Shown here: in pieces, positions 8,184 through 16,548 of the stretch
How the letters are laid out: every line of letters starts with the position of its first letter
How positions within the stretch are numbered: position 1 is the first letter of the stretch
Assembly: GCA_046331095.1 (NCBI GenBank)
Contig: JAXLRM010000008.1
Span: 1 to 64,000, forward strand
DNA from: JAIBAC01 sp046331095
GTDB lineage: Bacteria; Actinomycetota; Acidimicrobiia; UBA2766
Length of the DNA: 64,000 nucleotides
Direction: 5' to 3'
Program-made: the position numbers and the translations under genes
Notes under the pieces: model-generated
Told to the model about the DNA's origin: nothing
Seen by the model: only the letters and a program-made list of their open reading frames with translations
Database searches by the model: none

Positions 8184-8557
8184 CGCTCGACCCGCATCGA
8201 GACGGTGCCGCGCAGCTCGACCGTGTCCGGCAGCAGCGGGGCCAGCACGGGCACCCCGGGGCGCACCCGTCTGCGAACGGTCACGGTCACCACCCCTCCC
8301 GTGTCCGCGGCAGCGGCGCCCGCTGCCTCGTGCACGTCCACGTCGGCGGCGCCGTCGGCGAACACGGCGCGTGCGGCGTCCGCGGCGGCGGCAGGACCGG
8401 CGCCGACGACCGATGTACGCGCGCCCTCACGCGCGGCGACCTGGACGAGGACCCGCTCGGTCCCGACACGCGCCACGGCCAGGATCGCGAGGAGCACGAG
8501 GGCAACGAGGGGCAGGGTCACGACGAACTCGACCGTGGCCTGGCCGGTGTCGCTCAG
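8180..8557 (-). CDS. TadE-family minor pseudopilin
   Basis: The protein has about 125 residues and opens SDTGQATVEFVVTLPLVALV, the classic TadE start: a GQATVEF processing region followed by one hydrophobic helix. The remainder is a small exported domain. No ATG, GTG or TTG lies near the proper start; the best start is the CTG at 8557, which overlaps the TGA stop of the preceding gene in a CTGA 4-bp overlap, the same geometry as the ATGA and GTGA overlaps elsewhere in this operon. The family is thought to join or regulate the Flp pilus. Confidence 0.75.
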   Translation of the reverse strand: MSDTGQATVEFVVTLPLVALVLLAILAVARVGTERVLVQVAAREGARTSVVGAGPAAAADAARAVFADGAADVDVHEAAGAAAADTGGVVTVTVRRRVRPGVPVLAPLLPDTVELRGTVSMRVER

Positions 8558-8760
8558 AAGAGGTCGACCACGTGGTCGATGACCGCCTTGAACAGTCGCG
8601 TGAGCGCCTCGCGGGCGACGGGGATGAGGCCGACGACGACCGTTGCCACGAGCACGATCACGAGGGCGTACTCCGGGGTCGACTGCCCCAGTTCCCCCTC
8701 CGGTGCAGGCGGCAGTGGGAGCAGCCCCCGACCGGGCTCGAGTTGGCGTTCTGAGACCAT
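8554..8760 (-). CDS. Flp-type pilin / DUF4244 small membrane protein
   Basis: This 68-residue protein has a Pro-rich N-terminus, the motif GELGQSTPEYALVIVL and one transmembrane helix (YALVIVLVATVVVGLIPVA), ending in a short amphipathic tail. GQSTPEYA corresponds to the prepilin peptidase and pilin-assembly region of Flp pilins (GxxxxEY), with Glu and Tyr present. Its position between the TadB/C membrane gene and the TadE gene is that of the main pilin in actinobacterial tad clusters. No prepilin peptidase (TadV) is visible in the window, so processing would need a distant gene. Confidence 0.8.
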   Translation of the reverse strand: MVSERQLEPGRGLLPLPPAPEGELGQSTPEYALVIVLVATVVVGLIPVAREALTRLFKAVIDHVVDLF

Positions 8761-8790
8761 GGTCTTCCTCCTCGGGGTTCGGACTCCGCG

Positions 8791-10137
8791 TCACCACTGC
8801 ATCCCGCCGAGGGTCGCCGCCACCATCGGGACGATCGTCAGGAGGACGAACGCCGGCAGGACACAGAACACGAGCGGGAACAGCACCTTCACGGGCAGCG
8901 TGCGTGCCGCTGCCTGCCGCTGGAGCCGTGTCCGCAGGCGCAGGTCGGCCCCGAGCGCGACGACCGTGTCGGCGGCGGCACCGCCCTGGCGCCGCGCCGA
9001 GCGCAGGGTCGCGACGACCTCGTCGAGGGCATCGGACCCGATCCCGCGCCCCCACAGCTCGAGGGCGTCGTCGAAGGGCGTGCCGACCGCCATCGCACGC
9101 GTCACGACTGCGAGGCGACGCCCGCATACCCCACCGACGAGTGGTGCCGCCTCGGCGACCGCAGAGCTCACGTCGCAGCCCGACCCGAGCGCGAGGCCGA
9201 CGAGGTCGCACGCTTGCGGCAGGTCGGCCTCGACGCCGAGCCTCCGGTCGCGCTGGGAGCGACGCCACCCGAACTCGGGAACGAACCAGCCGCCGACCGC
9301 GAGTGCGATACCGGCAACGGGCCCGGCGACCGTGGCGGCGACGACGAGACCAGCCGCCGACCACACGACACGTTCCATCGCGGCTCCGGCGAGATCGTCT
9401 TCCCCGGGGGCGACGCCGCCCACGTCGAGGATCAGCCTGGTCCGGCGCCACTGGCGAACACGCCCCGGAAGGCGGTGCCCGAGGGCGACGAGCCAGGGCG
9501 GACGATCACGGCGGGTCCAGCGTGAGCGGGCGCGTGGTTGCGGCTGGTTCGACATGCGCCACGTCGACCACGCACCGAGACCGAGCAAGGCCCATCCCAG
9601 GAGGGTCGTGGCGACGGCAAGCGGCCAGGGAAGCGCCGTCGGCGGCCCACCCACCATGAACGCAGTGATCGCCGGCACGGCCACCAGCACCAGCGCCGAG
9701 TAACGCGCCTGCGCCGTCAACGCCTTCACCTCGAGACTGGCAGCGCGGCGCTCGCGGACCACCGACGCCGACCTCCTCAAGCCCGCCACCACATCGCCTC
9801 CACGCCGCTGGTGCAGGACCAGCGCGGCGGCTGCGAAGCGGTAGAGGTCGCTGCCGCAATCGTCGGCGAACGCCGCGAACGCTTCGGCCGCACGCCGTCC
9901 GAGCCGGATCTCCTCGGCCGTGGCGGCGAGATCCGCGGCGAGTGGCTCCGGACCGGTGTCGGCGACGCCGAGCAGCGCGGTCCGCAGGGCGTCTCCCGCG
10001 GCGAGCCGGCGCGCAATCTGCTCCAGCGTGGGCGCCAGGACTGCCTCGAGGCGGCGGCACCTGCGCCGGGCCTCGGACCGTGCCATCACCGGCGACAGGC
10101 CGAGCGCGCGGGTCACGACGACAGTAACCGCGCTCAT
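8791..10137 (-). CDS. TadB-TadC fusion: Tad secretion inner-membrane platform protein
   Basis: The 448-residue protein has two type II/IV secretion F domains in one chain. The first half has a cytosolic F domain (LEQIARRLAAGDALRTALL, about residues 33-51) and two hydrophobic helices (SALVLVAVPAITAFMVG and a following LLGWALLGLGAW). The second repeats the theme (LPQACDLVGLALGSGCDVSSA, about 288-308) and ends in the helix VLFPLVFCVLPAFVLLTIVP. In most tad loci TadB and TadC are separate proteins of about 250-320 residues, so this is a fusion. ATG 10137 overlaps the tadA stop by 4 bp (ATGA). The role is to anchor the ATPase at the membrane for pilus assembly. Confidence 0.85.
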   Translation of the reverse strand: MSAVTVVVTRALGLSPVMARSEARRRCRRLEAVLAPTLEQIARRLAAGDALRTALLGVADTGPEPLAADLAATAEEIRLGRRAAEAFAAFADDCGSDLYRFAAAALVLHQRRGGDVVAGLRRSASVVRERRAASLEVKALTAQARYSALVLVAVPAITAFMVGGPPTALPWPLAVATTLLGWALLGLGAWSTWRMSNQPQPRARSRWTRRDRPPWLVALGHRLPGRVRQWRRTRLILDVGGVAPGEDDLAGAAMERVVWSAAGLVVAATVAGPVAGIALAVGGWFVPEFGWRRSQRDRRLGVEADLPQACDLVGLALGSGCDVSSAVAEAAPLVGGVCGRRLAVVTRAMAVGTPFDDALELWGRGIGSDALDEVVATLRSARRQGGAAADTVVALGADLRLRTRLQRQAAARTLPVKVLFPLVFCVLPAFVLLTIVPMVAATLGGMQW

Positions 10138-11237
10138 GTGGGCAATCCCCTGAGCGAGAACACCTCGCGCAGGCACACCCCGGTTCGGTCCACACCGGCG
10201 GTCTCCGCGATCGTGCGCAGCACTCTCGCCCCGTCGGGCAACCGGTCGAGCTGGACCACCACTTCCACGGCGTCCGCGATCTGGCGCCTGAGCGCCTCCG
10301 CCGGGAGCTGCGGCTCGGCGAGGAGGATCATCGTCTCGAGGCGCCGCAGGGACTCCTCGGGCCCGGCCGCGTGGATCGTCCCGAGCGAGCCCGGATGACC
10401 CGTGCTCATGGCGGTGAGCATGTCGACGGCCTCGGGACCGCGGACCTCGCCCACGATGATGCGGTCGGGCCGCATCCGAAGAGCGTTGCGGACGAGGTCG
10501 CGTACCGTCACCTCGCCGGTGCCTTCGACCCCGGGCGGGCGCGCCTGGAGGGCGACGACGTGGGGCTGCGGCAGTGCGAGCTCGGCGGCGTCCTCGATGG
10601 TGATAAGACGCTCACGCCCGGGGATCTCGCCGGCGAGGACGTTGAGGAAGGTCGTCTTGCCCGAGGAGGTCGCCCCCGAGACGAGGATGCTGCGACGGTT
10701 CACCACCGCCTCGCGCAGCCAGGCGGCGGCCTCCGTGGTGAGCGTGGACCGCGCCACGAGGTCGTCGAGGCACGTGGCTGCCAGGACGAAGCGCCGGATC
10801 GTGACCACGGGACCGTTGCGGGCGAGCGGCGGGATGACGGCATGGACCCGGGACCCGTCGGGAAGGCGAGCGTCGACGGTCGGACTCGCGGCGTCGATGC
10901 GGAGGCCCGCGGGTGCGATCGCGCGCTCGACCAGCGCGAGCACGGCTTCGTCGTCGGTGAAGCTCACGCCGGTACGGGCGATCTCCCCGCCGCGCTCCAC
11001 CCAGACCGCGGCGGGACCGTTCACCATCACCTCGGTCACCTCGGGGTCGGCGAGGAGGGGTTCCAGCGGACCGAGCCCGGTCAGCTCGGCGGCGATCTCC
11101 GCCACCACCGCCTCGAGCTCGGGGACAGGGATGACGGCTTCCTCGGCGGCGATGCGCAGGATGCGCGTGCGCAGAGGGAGGCCCGCCCACGCCCCCGCCA
11201 CGATGCGGTGACGCACCAGGGCGGCCAGGGCGCTCAC
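10134..11237 (-). CDS. tadA: TadA/CpaF secretion ATPase
   Basis: This 367-residue hexameric ATPase powers the Flp pilus. It shows the CpaF N-terminal signature (TEVMVNGPAAVWVERGG), the Walker A loop GATSSGKTT (about residues 187-195), the Asp box ITIEDAAEL, and Walker B RIIVGEVRGPEA with the catalytic Glu, followed by MSTGHPGSLGTIHA with the conserved histidines. All motifs look intact. GTG 11237 overlaps the stop of the upstream gene by 4 bp (GTGA). It is shorter than many CpaF proteins because the N-terminal domain is brief, as usual in actinobacterial copies. Confidence 0.93.
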   Translation of the reverse strand: MSALAALVRHRIVAGAWAGLPLRTRILRIAAEEAVIPVPELEAVVAEIAAELTGLGPLEPLLADPEVTEVMVNGPAAVWVERGGEIARTGVSFTDDEAVLALVERAIAPAGLRIDAASPTVDARLPDGSRVHAVIPPLARNGPVVTIRRFVLAATCLDDLVARSTLTTEAAAWLREAVVNRRSILVSGATSSGKTTFLNVLAGEIPGRERLITIEDAAELALPQPHVVALQARPPGVEGTGEVTVRDLVRNALRMRPDRIIVGEVRGPEAVDMLTAMSTGHPGSLGTIHAAGPEESLRRLETMILLAEPQLPAEALRRQIADAVEVVVQLDRLPDGARVLRTIAETAGVDRTGVCLREVFSLRGLPT

Positions 11238-11953
11238 GGGTGGCTTCCGGCCGGCACGTCGGCTGACGTGGGCACGGGAGCGAGCCCGGCACAGAGATCC
11301 TCTGCCAGTTCGCGGACCACGCGGGCCCACGCATTGCGGTGGAGGCCGTAGGAGAACACACCGCGGTCGCCTCGGCGAGCCAGCCCGCCGTCGTGGGGCA
11401 GCACCGCCCTGTTGGGGAATCCGAGCACGGCGTCGACTTCGCCGGGACGGACACCGGCGCCCGGAGCGGCAGCGACGACGACGCACGCGGGCGGGGCCGC
11501 GGCCTCCCCACCCGAGAGGCCGCGGCGCGCCCGCACGAGCGCCGCCAGGCTGCACCCGACGACGACGACGAGGAGGTCGGCTTCGACACCGGAGCGGCCG
11601 ACCCCACTGGGGAGGTCGAGCACGACGAGGTCGTGGCCGGCGCGCAGTCCCGACGCGAGCGCCTCGGCCTCGACGGCACCGGCCGCGACGTGACCGCGGA
11701 GGCCGCACCCGTGACGCCAGGTACCGCCCGGCGACTCGAGATCGCACGTGTCGGTCCCGAAGAACAAGGCCCCGTCGCCGCCGCGGTGGTCGAGGTCCGC
11801 GTAGGCCACTCGCAGGTCGAACTCGCATGCAGCTGCTGCCACGTTCACAGCGAGGGTCGTAGCCCCGACTCCCCCCTTGGGAGCCCAGAACGCGACCTGG
11901 CGGCCGAGGCGCACCGCTGAGTCAGGCGCAGGTGGGAAGGACGCGAGTGCCAT
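11234..11953 (-). CDS. TadZ/CpaE-like (Ssd-type) ParA-family protein
   Basis: This 239-residue MinD/ParA-type protein has the deviant Walker A loop WAPKGGVGATTLAVNVA near residues 23-39 and the DLPSGVGRSG Walker B region near 118. The second Walker A position has Ala-Thr instead of Lys-Thr/Ser (GGVGATT) while the signature lysine remains in PKGGVG. The family places the Tad machine in the cell; the mycobacterial relative is called Ssd. The start is ATG 11953, because GGAGG at 11959-11963 stands exactly right for it; an upstream GTG at 11965 overlaps that site and is unlikely. It is first in the six-gene operon. Confidence 0.83.
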   Translation of the reverse strand: MALASFPPAPDSAVRLGRQVAFWAPKGGVGATTLAVNVAAAACEFDLRVAYADLDHRGGDGALFFGTDTCDLESPGGTWRHGCGLRGHVAAGAVEAEALASGLRAGHDLVVLDLPSGVGRSGVEADLLVVVVGCSLAALVRARRGLSGGEAAAPPACVVVAAAPGAGVRPGEVDAVLGFPNRAVLPHDGGLARRGDRGVFSYGLHRNAWARVVRELAEDLCAGLAPVPTSADVPAGSHP

Positions 11954-12022
11954 CACAGCCTCCACAACGCGTTCGGATCCCGAACGTGACGCAAGATGTT
12001 CGCGAGACCCGCGGTGGCGTCA

Positions 12023-12028
12023 ATAGGA
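12023..12028 (+). promoter_or_regulatory. Candidate -10 box TAGGAT for the HAD gene
   Basis: TAGGAT ends 9 nt before ATG 12038 and no Shine-Dalgarno sequence intervenes, which fits a leaderless or nearly leaderless transcript. It lies in the 84-bp divergent gap between the tad operon and the HAD gene. Confidence 0.45.
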
Positions 12029-12037
12029 TGACCCGGC

Positions 12038-12973
12038 ATGGAGGCTGCCTTCTTCGACCTCGACAAGACGGTGATCAGCCGGTCGAGCGTCTTCGCCGTG
12101 GGTCTACCGCTGTACCGCGAGGGCATGCTCGACCGGAGGCTGTTGCTGACCGGCATATACCGACAGCTCCTCTACAGCCTCTTCGGTGCCGACGAGGCGA
12201 GCATGGATCGCGCGCGCCAGGACCTACTACGCGTCACCGAGGGATGGAACCAGGCGAAGATCGTCGCGATCGTCGAGGACGTGCTCGAGAGCGTCATCGG
12301 CCCGATCGTCTACGCCGAGGCCCTCGAGTCGATCGCCGAGCACCGTCGCTCAGGTAGGCGCGTCTACATCGTCTCGTCGTCGCCGGAGGAGATCGTGGCG
12401 CCCCTGGGCCGATTCGTCGGCGTCGACGAGGTGATCGCGACGCGTGCCGAAGTCCACGACGGCGTGTACACCGGGCGGCTCGACTTCTACTGCTACGGCC
12501 AGGCCAAGGCCGACCGCATCACCCAGGTTGCCGAATCCGAGGAGATCGACCTGTCACGCTCGTGGGCATACAGCGACTCGATCACCGACGTCCCCATGCT
12601 CTCGGTCGTGGGCAACCCGGTCGCCGTGAACGCCGACCGAAGCCTCCGGCGAGAGGCGCGCGCACGCGACTGGCCGAACGTGAAGTGGCAGCGCACGATG
12701 CTCGTCCGGCGGCGGATCCCGACACCGACGCCACGGGCAGCGCTGGGCGTGGGGATCACGACCGCCCTCGGGACCGGCATCGCCGCCGCGCTCTGGTGGC
12801 TGCGACGGCCTGCGGGCGACGGTGTCGCACGCCTCGAGCACCTGCTCGTCGCCACCCGGCTGCTCCCGCCCCGCCCCCAGGTGCAGGACGCGGCGGGCTG
12901 GGCCGCACGCGCACGAGCCGCCGCCCATTCGATGGGGACGACGGCCCGTTCGAAGATCCCGGTACGGCGCTGA
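12038..12973 (+). CDS. HAD-superfamily subfamily IB phosphatase (SerB/CicA-like)
   Basis: The 311-residue protein begins EAAFFDLDKTV, the DxD nucleophile motif of HAD hydrolases. VSSSPEE (about residues 110-116) supplies motif II, and YSDSITDVPML (about 179-189) motif IV. The insert between motifs I and II fits subfamily IB (phosphoserine-phosphatase fold). After residue 230 there is a hydrophobic segment (LGVGITTALGTGIAAALWWL) and a basic tail, so the protein is probably membrane-tethered. Related genes stand beside tad operons and DUF1998 helicases in mycobacteria. The substrate is unknown; a phospholipid or small phosphomonoester is plausible. Confidence 0.85.
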   Translation: MEAAFFDLDKTVISRSSVFAVGLPLYREGMLDRRLLLTGIYRQLLYSLFGADEASMDRARQDLLRVTEGWNQAKIVAIVEDVLESVIGPIVYAEALESIAEHRRSGRRVYIVSSSPEEIVAPLGRFVGVDEVIATRAEVHDGVYTGRLDFYCYGQAKADRITQVAESEEIDLSRSWAYSDSITDVPMLSVVGNPVAVNADRSLRREARARDWPNVKWQRTMLVRRRIPTPTPRAALGVGITTALGTGIAAALWWLRRPAGDGVARLEHLLVATRLLPPRPQVQDAAGWAARARAAAHSMGTTARSKIPVRR

Positions 12974-12996
12974 GCACCGCCGGGATGATGCTCAGC

Positions 12997-13080
12997 TCAG
13001 TACGACTGGCGTGCCTTCACCACCCGCGCAGCCACGACGCCGAGCGCCGCGAGGATCACGAGGATCAGGATCTTCTTCAT
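12997..13080 (-). CDS. 27-residue single-helix membrane peptide
   Basis: A short frame starts at ATG 13080 with GGAGG seven nucleotides upstream. It encodes two lysines, one uninterrupted hydrophobic helix (ILILVILAALGVVAARVV) and a basic end (KARQSY). The good ribosome site, ideal topology and stop position argue that it is real. The N-terminal half resembles the start of the DLW-39 family of actinobacterial mini-proteins, but the DLW motif is missing. It lies between two convergent genes and has no obvious partner. Confidence 0.6.
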   Translation of the reverse strand: MKKILILVILAALGVVAARVVKARQSY

Positions 13081-13187
13081 CAGTGCACCTCCAGTTGCCC
13101 GGGCCGGGGACCGGCCGGGCGTGTCAACCAGCGACTCGTGTCGGGCCGCACGGAGCGTACCCGAATCGCGGTGCTCACGCGCCGGGC

Positions 13188-14021
13188 TCAGCCGGCGGTC
13201 GCCGGGGCGCGCGGTGTGTGGATCGCCGTGTGGGTGATTCGCTGCGCCGGCCGTCCGTCCGCGACGACGAGTACGTCGAGCTCGACGAAGCGGTGGCCCT
13301 TGCGCTCGAACTCGTCGAGGACGACCGCGAGCACCTCCAAACCGGCGCCGTCGGCGACTGCGTCGTAGAACGTCGCATCGCTCCCAACGTGGATCCAGGG
13401 GCCGAGGCGGACATGGACGGCGAGCACGAAGTTGGCGAGCCTGAGCAGCCATCCCGGGTGTGCGTACCCGTCCTCGCAGAACAGCGGCAGTTGCTCGCCG
13501 ATCTCGTTCAGGTACGGCCCGGCTTGATCGGCGTGGAAGCCGAGCTCGAGGGGGACGAGCGCCGTGCCCGGGGCAAGCGACTCGGCAGAAGCAGCCTGGC
13601 CGCGAGTGCTGTCGTCCCCTCGCGGCCACGTGCCCGGGTCCGGTAGGTCGGTGACCTCTGCGCGGCGTACGGCGCTCGCCGTGGCGCACACGTCGCCACC
13701 GGTGTTGCGGACCGCCAGCTCCACGACGCCGTCGGAGGCGGCGCCCCCGTCGATCACCACGGTGTCGCCGTCGTAGACCGGGGACGCGAAGCGGGCCGAG
13801 AGCCCGCCGTGGCGCAGCCAGTCGAGGCCCCACTCGCGCGCGGGCGGATGGGCGAGGTAGGCGTACACGTCCGCGCCCGGCACGAGCCCGCCGCGGAAGC
13901 CGTACGCGGCGGCGACGTCGTCGGCGTGGATCTTGTTCTCCGACAGCGTCGCGCTGTTGTGCGCTGTCAGCGTGTGGGACCACGACGGGTCCTGTGCCGT
14001 GTCCGAACCTCGGGTCGTCAC
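13188..14021 (-). CDS. MaoC-like hot-dog-fold protein
   Basis: About 277 residues from GTG 14021, which has AGGAGG 11 nt upstream; a TTG at 14057 is also in frame. The segment SENKIHADDVAAAYGFRGGLVPG (residues about 29-51) has the Asp, the Gly-rich turn and the spacing of the hydratase-2 motif found in MaoC dehydratases, although the catalytic His-Asp order is not canonical. A second hot-dog half follows and ends in RPAQRITHTAIHTP. Members hydrate enoyl-CoA thioesters or only bind them. It is divergent from a short membrane-protein gene at 14199. A hydratase activity is not certain. Confidence 0.7.
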   Translation of the reverse strand: MTTRGSDTAQDPSWSHTLTAHNSATLSENKIHADDVAAAYGFRGGLVPGADVYAYLAHPPAREWGLDWLRHGGLSARFASPVYDGDTVVIDGGAASDGVVELAVRNTGGDVCATASAVRRAEVTDLPDPGTWPRGDDSTRGQAASAESLAPGTALVPLELGFHADQAGPYLNEIGEQLPLFCEDGYAHPGWLLRLANFVLAVHVRLGPWIHVGSDATFYDAVADGAGLEVLAVVLDEFERKGHRFVELDVLVVADGRPAQRITHTAIHTPRAPATAG

Positions 14022-14198
14022 GGAGTGATCGGCCTCCTCTTCGCCCCTGCGGCGCAAAGGGTACCTGTGCGTCTCGAGTCCGGAGGCCAGGTGTTCGCCC
14101 TCGGGCGTCCACCGCGGAGGGCGGGTCTCCGTGCGTCGCGGAACTTCGGAGGCGTCGCGTGCATCGGTTCTCCCGGAAGTCGACGAGGAGGATTGACG

Positions 14199-14468
14199 AT
14201 GCCGGTCGATGCGGAGCGGTCACGGAAGAGGAAGCTGGTCGCTGCCCACGCTGCGTTGTGTTTGATCGGTTTCGGCGCGGGGTTGGCCCTGAGACTCTGG
14301 CTCGTGGAGCAGAGGCCGGCGGCAGTGGCGACCGCGAGCCACGCGGCCGTGTACCCGAGCACCACACTGCCGCCGGGCTGCCCCTACGATGGCGCCGCTC
14401 TCGTGGCGTGTGGGCCCGTGAGCGGACGGCATGCCGCGTCGATGACGGTTCCGAGACCCTCGCGCTGA
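14199..14468 (+). CDS. Small single-pass membrane protein, unknown
   Basis: 89 residues from ATG 14199, with GAGGAGG about 8 nt upstream. A charged N-terminus (residues 1-12) is followed by one helix (LVAAHAALCLIGFGAGLALRLWLV) and a small external tail with two cysteines and the run LPPGCPYDGAALVACGP. I recognise no family. It lies 74 bp ahead of the GMC accessory gene in the same direction, so it may belong to that operon. Confidence 0.6.
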   Translation: MPVDAERSRKRKLVAAHAALCLIGFGAGLALRLWLVEQRPAAVATASHAAVYPSTTLPPGCPYDGAALVACGPVSGRHAASMTVPRPSR

Positions 14469-14542
14469 CGGGTTGGGGCGATGCCGCGCCGTGTGCTGGA
14501 CTAGTCCTCCCCGCCGAGCGAGATGGCATCGAGGAGCACACG

Positions 14543-15025
14543 ATGAAGACGGACTGGCCGCCCGAGCCGGCAGGCCGTTCTGTGTGGTCGGACGGTTCAC
14601 GCCGGCGCGTAGCGTCGATCCTGTGCGCGATCGTGCCGCCCGAGGACGTCGGCGCCGACGATGCCCTCGTCCCTCGTTTCGTGGGCGCGTTCGGGGCGAC
14701 ATTGCCTCCCCTCACACGGCTCGGGCTCTTGTTGGGCTGCACGCTCCTCTACTTCGGGGGGCCGCTGGTGTTCCTCGGCAGGGCTGCCGCGTTCGACGCG
14801 ATCGGAATCGACGAGCGCGAGGAGATGCTGAGGCGCATCGTCTACTCGCGCTGGTACCTGTTGCGCCTCCTCGGCACGATGTTGCGTTCCCTCGCCGGCC
14901 TCGGCGTGCTCGGCGACCCCGGCGCCCGGGTGGTTCTCGGCGTCGACCCGCCGGTGCCGCCGCTGGCCCCGTCGCGGCCGGTGCGCTGGGACGCGGACAT
15001 CAGGGCGCCGGGGGTGCACGAGTGA
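14543..15025 (+). CDS. Small partner subunit of the GMC oxidoreductase
   Basis: 160 residues with two hydrophobic stretches (LTRLGLLLGCTLLYFGGPLVFLG, about 64-86, and YLLRLLGTMLRSLAGLGVLG, about 111-130). It overlaps the GMC gene by 4 bp (GTGA), a sign of coupled translation and of working as a unit. Small proteins with a similar ASILCAIVPP start and helix pattern precede GMC flavoproteins and resemble the third subunit of gluconate 2-dehydrogenase; I infer that relation from length and position rather than from a clear motif. It has no Tat or Sec signal. ATG 14543 follows GAGGAG. Confidence 0.65.
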   Translation: MKTDWPPEPAGRSVWSDGSRRRVASILCAIVPPEDVGADDALVPRFVGAFGATLPPLTRLGLLLGCTLLYFGGPLVFLGRAAAFDAIGIDEREEMLRRIVYSRWYLLRLLGTMLRSLAGLGVLGDPGARVVLGVDPPVPPLAPSRPVRWDADIRAPGVHE

Positions 15026-16530
15026 ACGCGATCCGCAGCTTCGACGACGTCGGATCACGCCTCGAAGAGGACGCCGACTTCGTGGTGGTCGGCACCGGCG
15101 CGGCCGGCTCGACCGCAGCATGGGTGCTCGCCGAGGCCGGCCACGACGTGCTGATGGTCGAGGAAGGCCCACCGGTCGCCAAGGAGGACTTCGGCGACCC
15201 GACGTTCCCGGCGCTCGCGACCATGTACCGCGGGGGCGGGGTCGAGGCGTTCACGGGGCGGTCGATGATCACCACGTTGCAGGGCCGCGTCGTGGGCGGC
15301 TCGACGGTGGTGAACTCGGCGATCGCGTGGCGGGTGCCCGAGTCGTCGTACGACCGCTGGGCGTTCGACCCCGCGATCCGTGCCGCGTTCCCCCTCGAGG
15401 AGCTGCACCGCCACTGGGACGCGCTCGACGAGGTGATGAGCGTGACCCCAACCGGTGCCGACATCGCCGGGCGCGGCAACACCCTCGCCGCGATCGGCGC
15501 CGAGGCCATGGGTTGGAGCGGCAAGCCCATGAACCGCTTCACCCGCGGCTGCAAGGGCTCGGGTCACTGCCAGCAGGGCTGTCCCAACGACGCCAAGATG
15601 TCCACGGCGATGACGTTGATCCCCATGGCGCAGCAGCGCGGCGCCCGGGTGCTGGCGTCGTGCCGCGTGAACAAGGTCGTCCTCGACGACAGTGGGCGCG
15701 CCACCGGTGTCGAGGCCCGGATGATCGATCCCGTGCGGCGCCGCCGAGGACCGTCGGTGAACCTGCGGGCCCGCAAGGGCGTCGTGCTCGCGCCTGCCTG
15801 CCTGCAGCTCCCCGGTCTGCTGCGCGCCAGCGGTTACCGTCACGCCGAGCTCGGCCACCACTTCCAGTGCCACCCCGGCGCCAGCCTCATGCCGTTCTTC
15901 GACGAGGAGGTGCGGTACTGGGACGGCGCCACCCAGGGTTGGGAGACCGACGAGTTCTTCGAAGAGGGCATGAAGTTCGAGGTCGTCAACGTCCCCGTCG
16001 AGGTGAACGTCGGACGTCTCCCCGGTGTCGGGCGCGACCTCGCACGTGTCATCCGCGACCTGCGCTACGCCGGCTCCTGGGCTCTGCTCGTGCGCATGGA
16101 GGCCGAGGGCCGTGTCGGCGGCCGGCCCGGAGGGTCGACCCGGGTCTCCTACACGCCGACGCGCTACGACATGGAACGCCTCCGCCGCGGCCTGCACCGC
16201 TTCGCGCAGATCGCGTTCGCGGCAGGAGCGCGCAGGATCTCCACCGGCATCTACGGCTTGCCTCCGTTCCTCGAACCGGGCCAGGCAGACCTGATCCTCG
16301 ACGCGTCGCTGGACCCGCGCTGCTACACGATGGTCGCGACGCACCTGTTCGGGACCGCGCGTGCGGCCGGGAACGAGAAGGACGGTGTCTGCAGTCCCGA
16401 GCTGAGGCCGTGGGGCACCGAGTCGCTCTGGGTCGTTGACTCGTCGGTGTTCCCGAAGAACCTCGGCGTCAACCCCCAGCACATGATCCAGGCCGTCGCC
16501 CGCCACGCCGCCGAGCGCATCGCCGGGTAG
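15022..16530 (+). CDS. GMC-family FAD-dependent oxidoreductase
   Basis: The 502-residue flavoprotein has an ADP-binding beta-alpha-beta motif, VVVGTGAAGSTAAWVLAEAG (about residues 18-37), followed by MVEEGP. The second GMC signature is RVVGGSTVVNSAIAWRVP, and the C-terminal signature NLGVNPQHMIQAVARHAA carries the conserved Asn. CKGSGHCQQGCPNDAK near residue 178 is a cysteine-rich insertion also seen in long-chain alcohol oxidases and in cholesterol-oxidase-like GMC proteins. It probably oxidises an alcohol or sterol and feeds electrons to the respiratory chain or oxygen. The GTG start overlaps the small partner gene. Confidence 0.88.
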   Translation: MNAIRSFDDVGSRLEEDADFVVVGTGAAGSTAAWVLAEAGHDVLMVEEGPPVAKEDFGDPTFPALATMYRGGGVEAFTGRSMITTLQGRVVGGSTVVNSAIAWRVPESSYDRWAFDPAIRAAFPLEELHRHWDALDEVMSVTPTGADIAGRGNTLAAIGAEAMGWSGKPMNRFTRGCKGSGHCQQGCPNDAKMSTAMTLIPMAQQRGARVLASCRVNKVVLDDSGRATGVEARMIDPVRRRRGPSVNLRARKGVVLAPACLQLPGLLRASGYRHAELGHHFQCHPGASLMPFFDEEVRYWDGATQGWETDEFFEEGMKFEVVNVPVEVNVGRLPGVGRDLARVIRDLRYAGSWALLVRMEAEGRVGGRPGGSTRVSYTPTRYDMERLRRGLHRFAQIAFAAGARRISTGIYGLPPFLEPGQADLILDASLDPRCYTMVATHLFGTARAAGNEKDGVCSPELRPWGTESLWVVDSSVFPKNLGVNPQHMIQAVARHAAERIAG

Positions 16531-16548
16531 CCCCCGACCTGCGCGCCC

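Noticed and set aside
11959..11965. GTG 11965 as start of the TadZ-like gene
   Set aside because: It lies inside the GGAGG ribosome site that fits ATG 11953.
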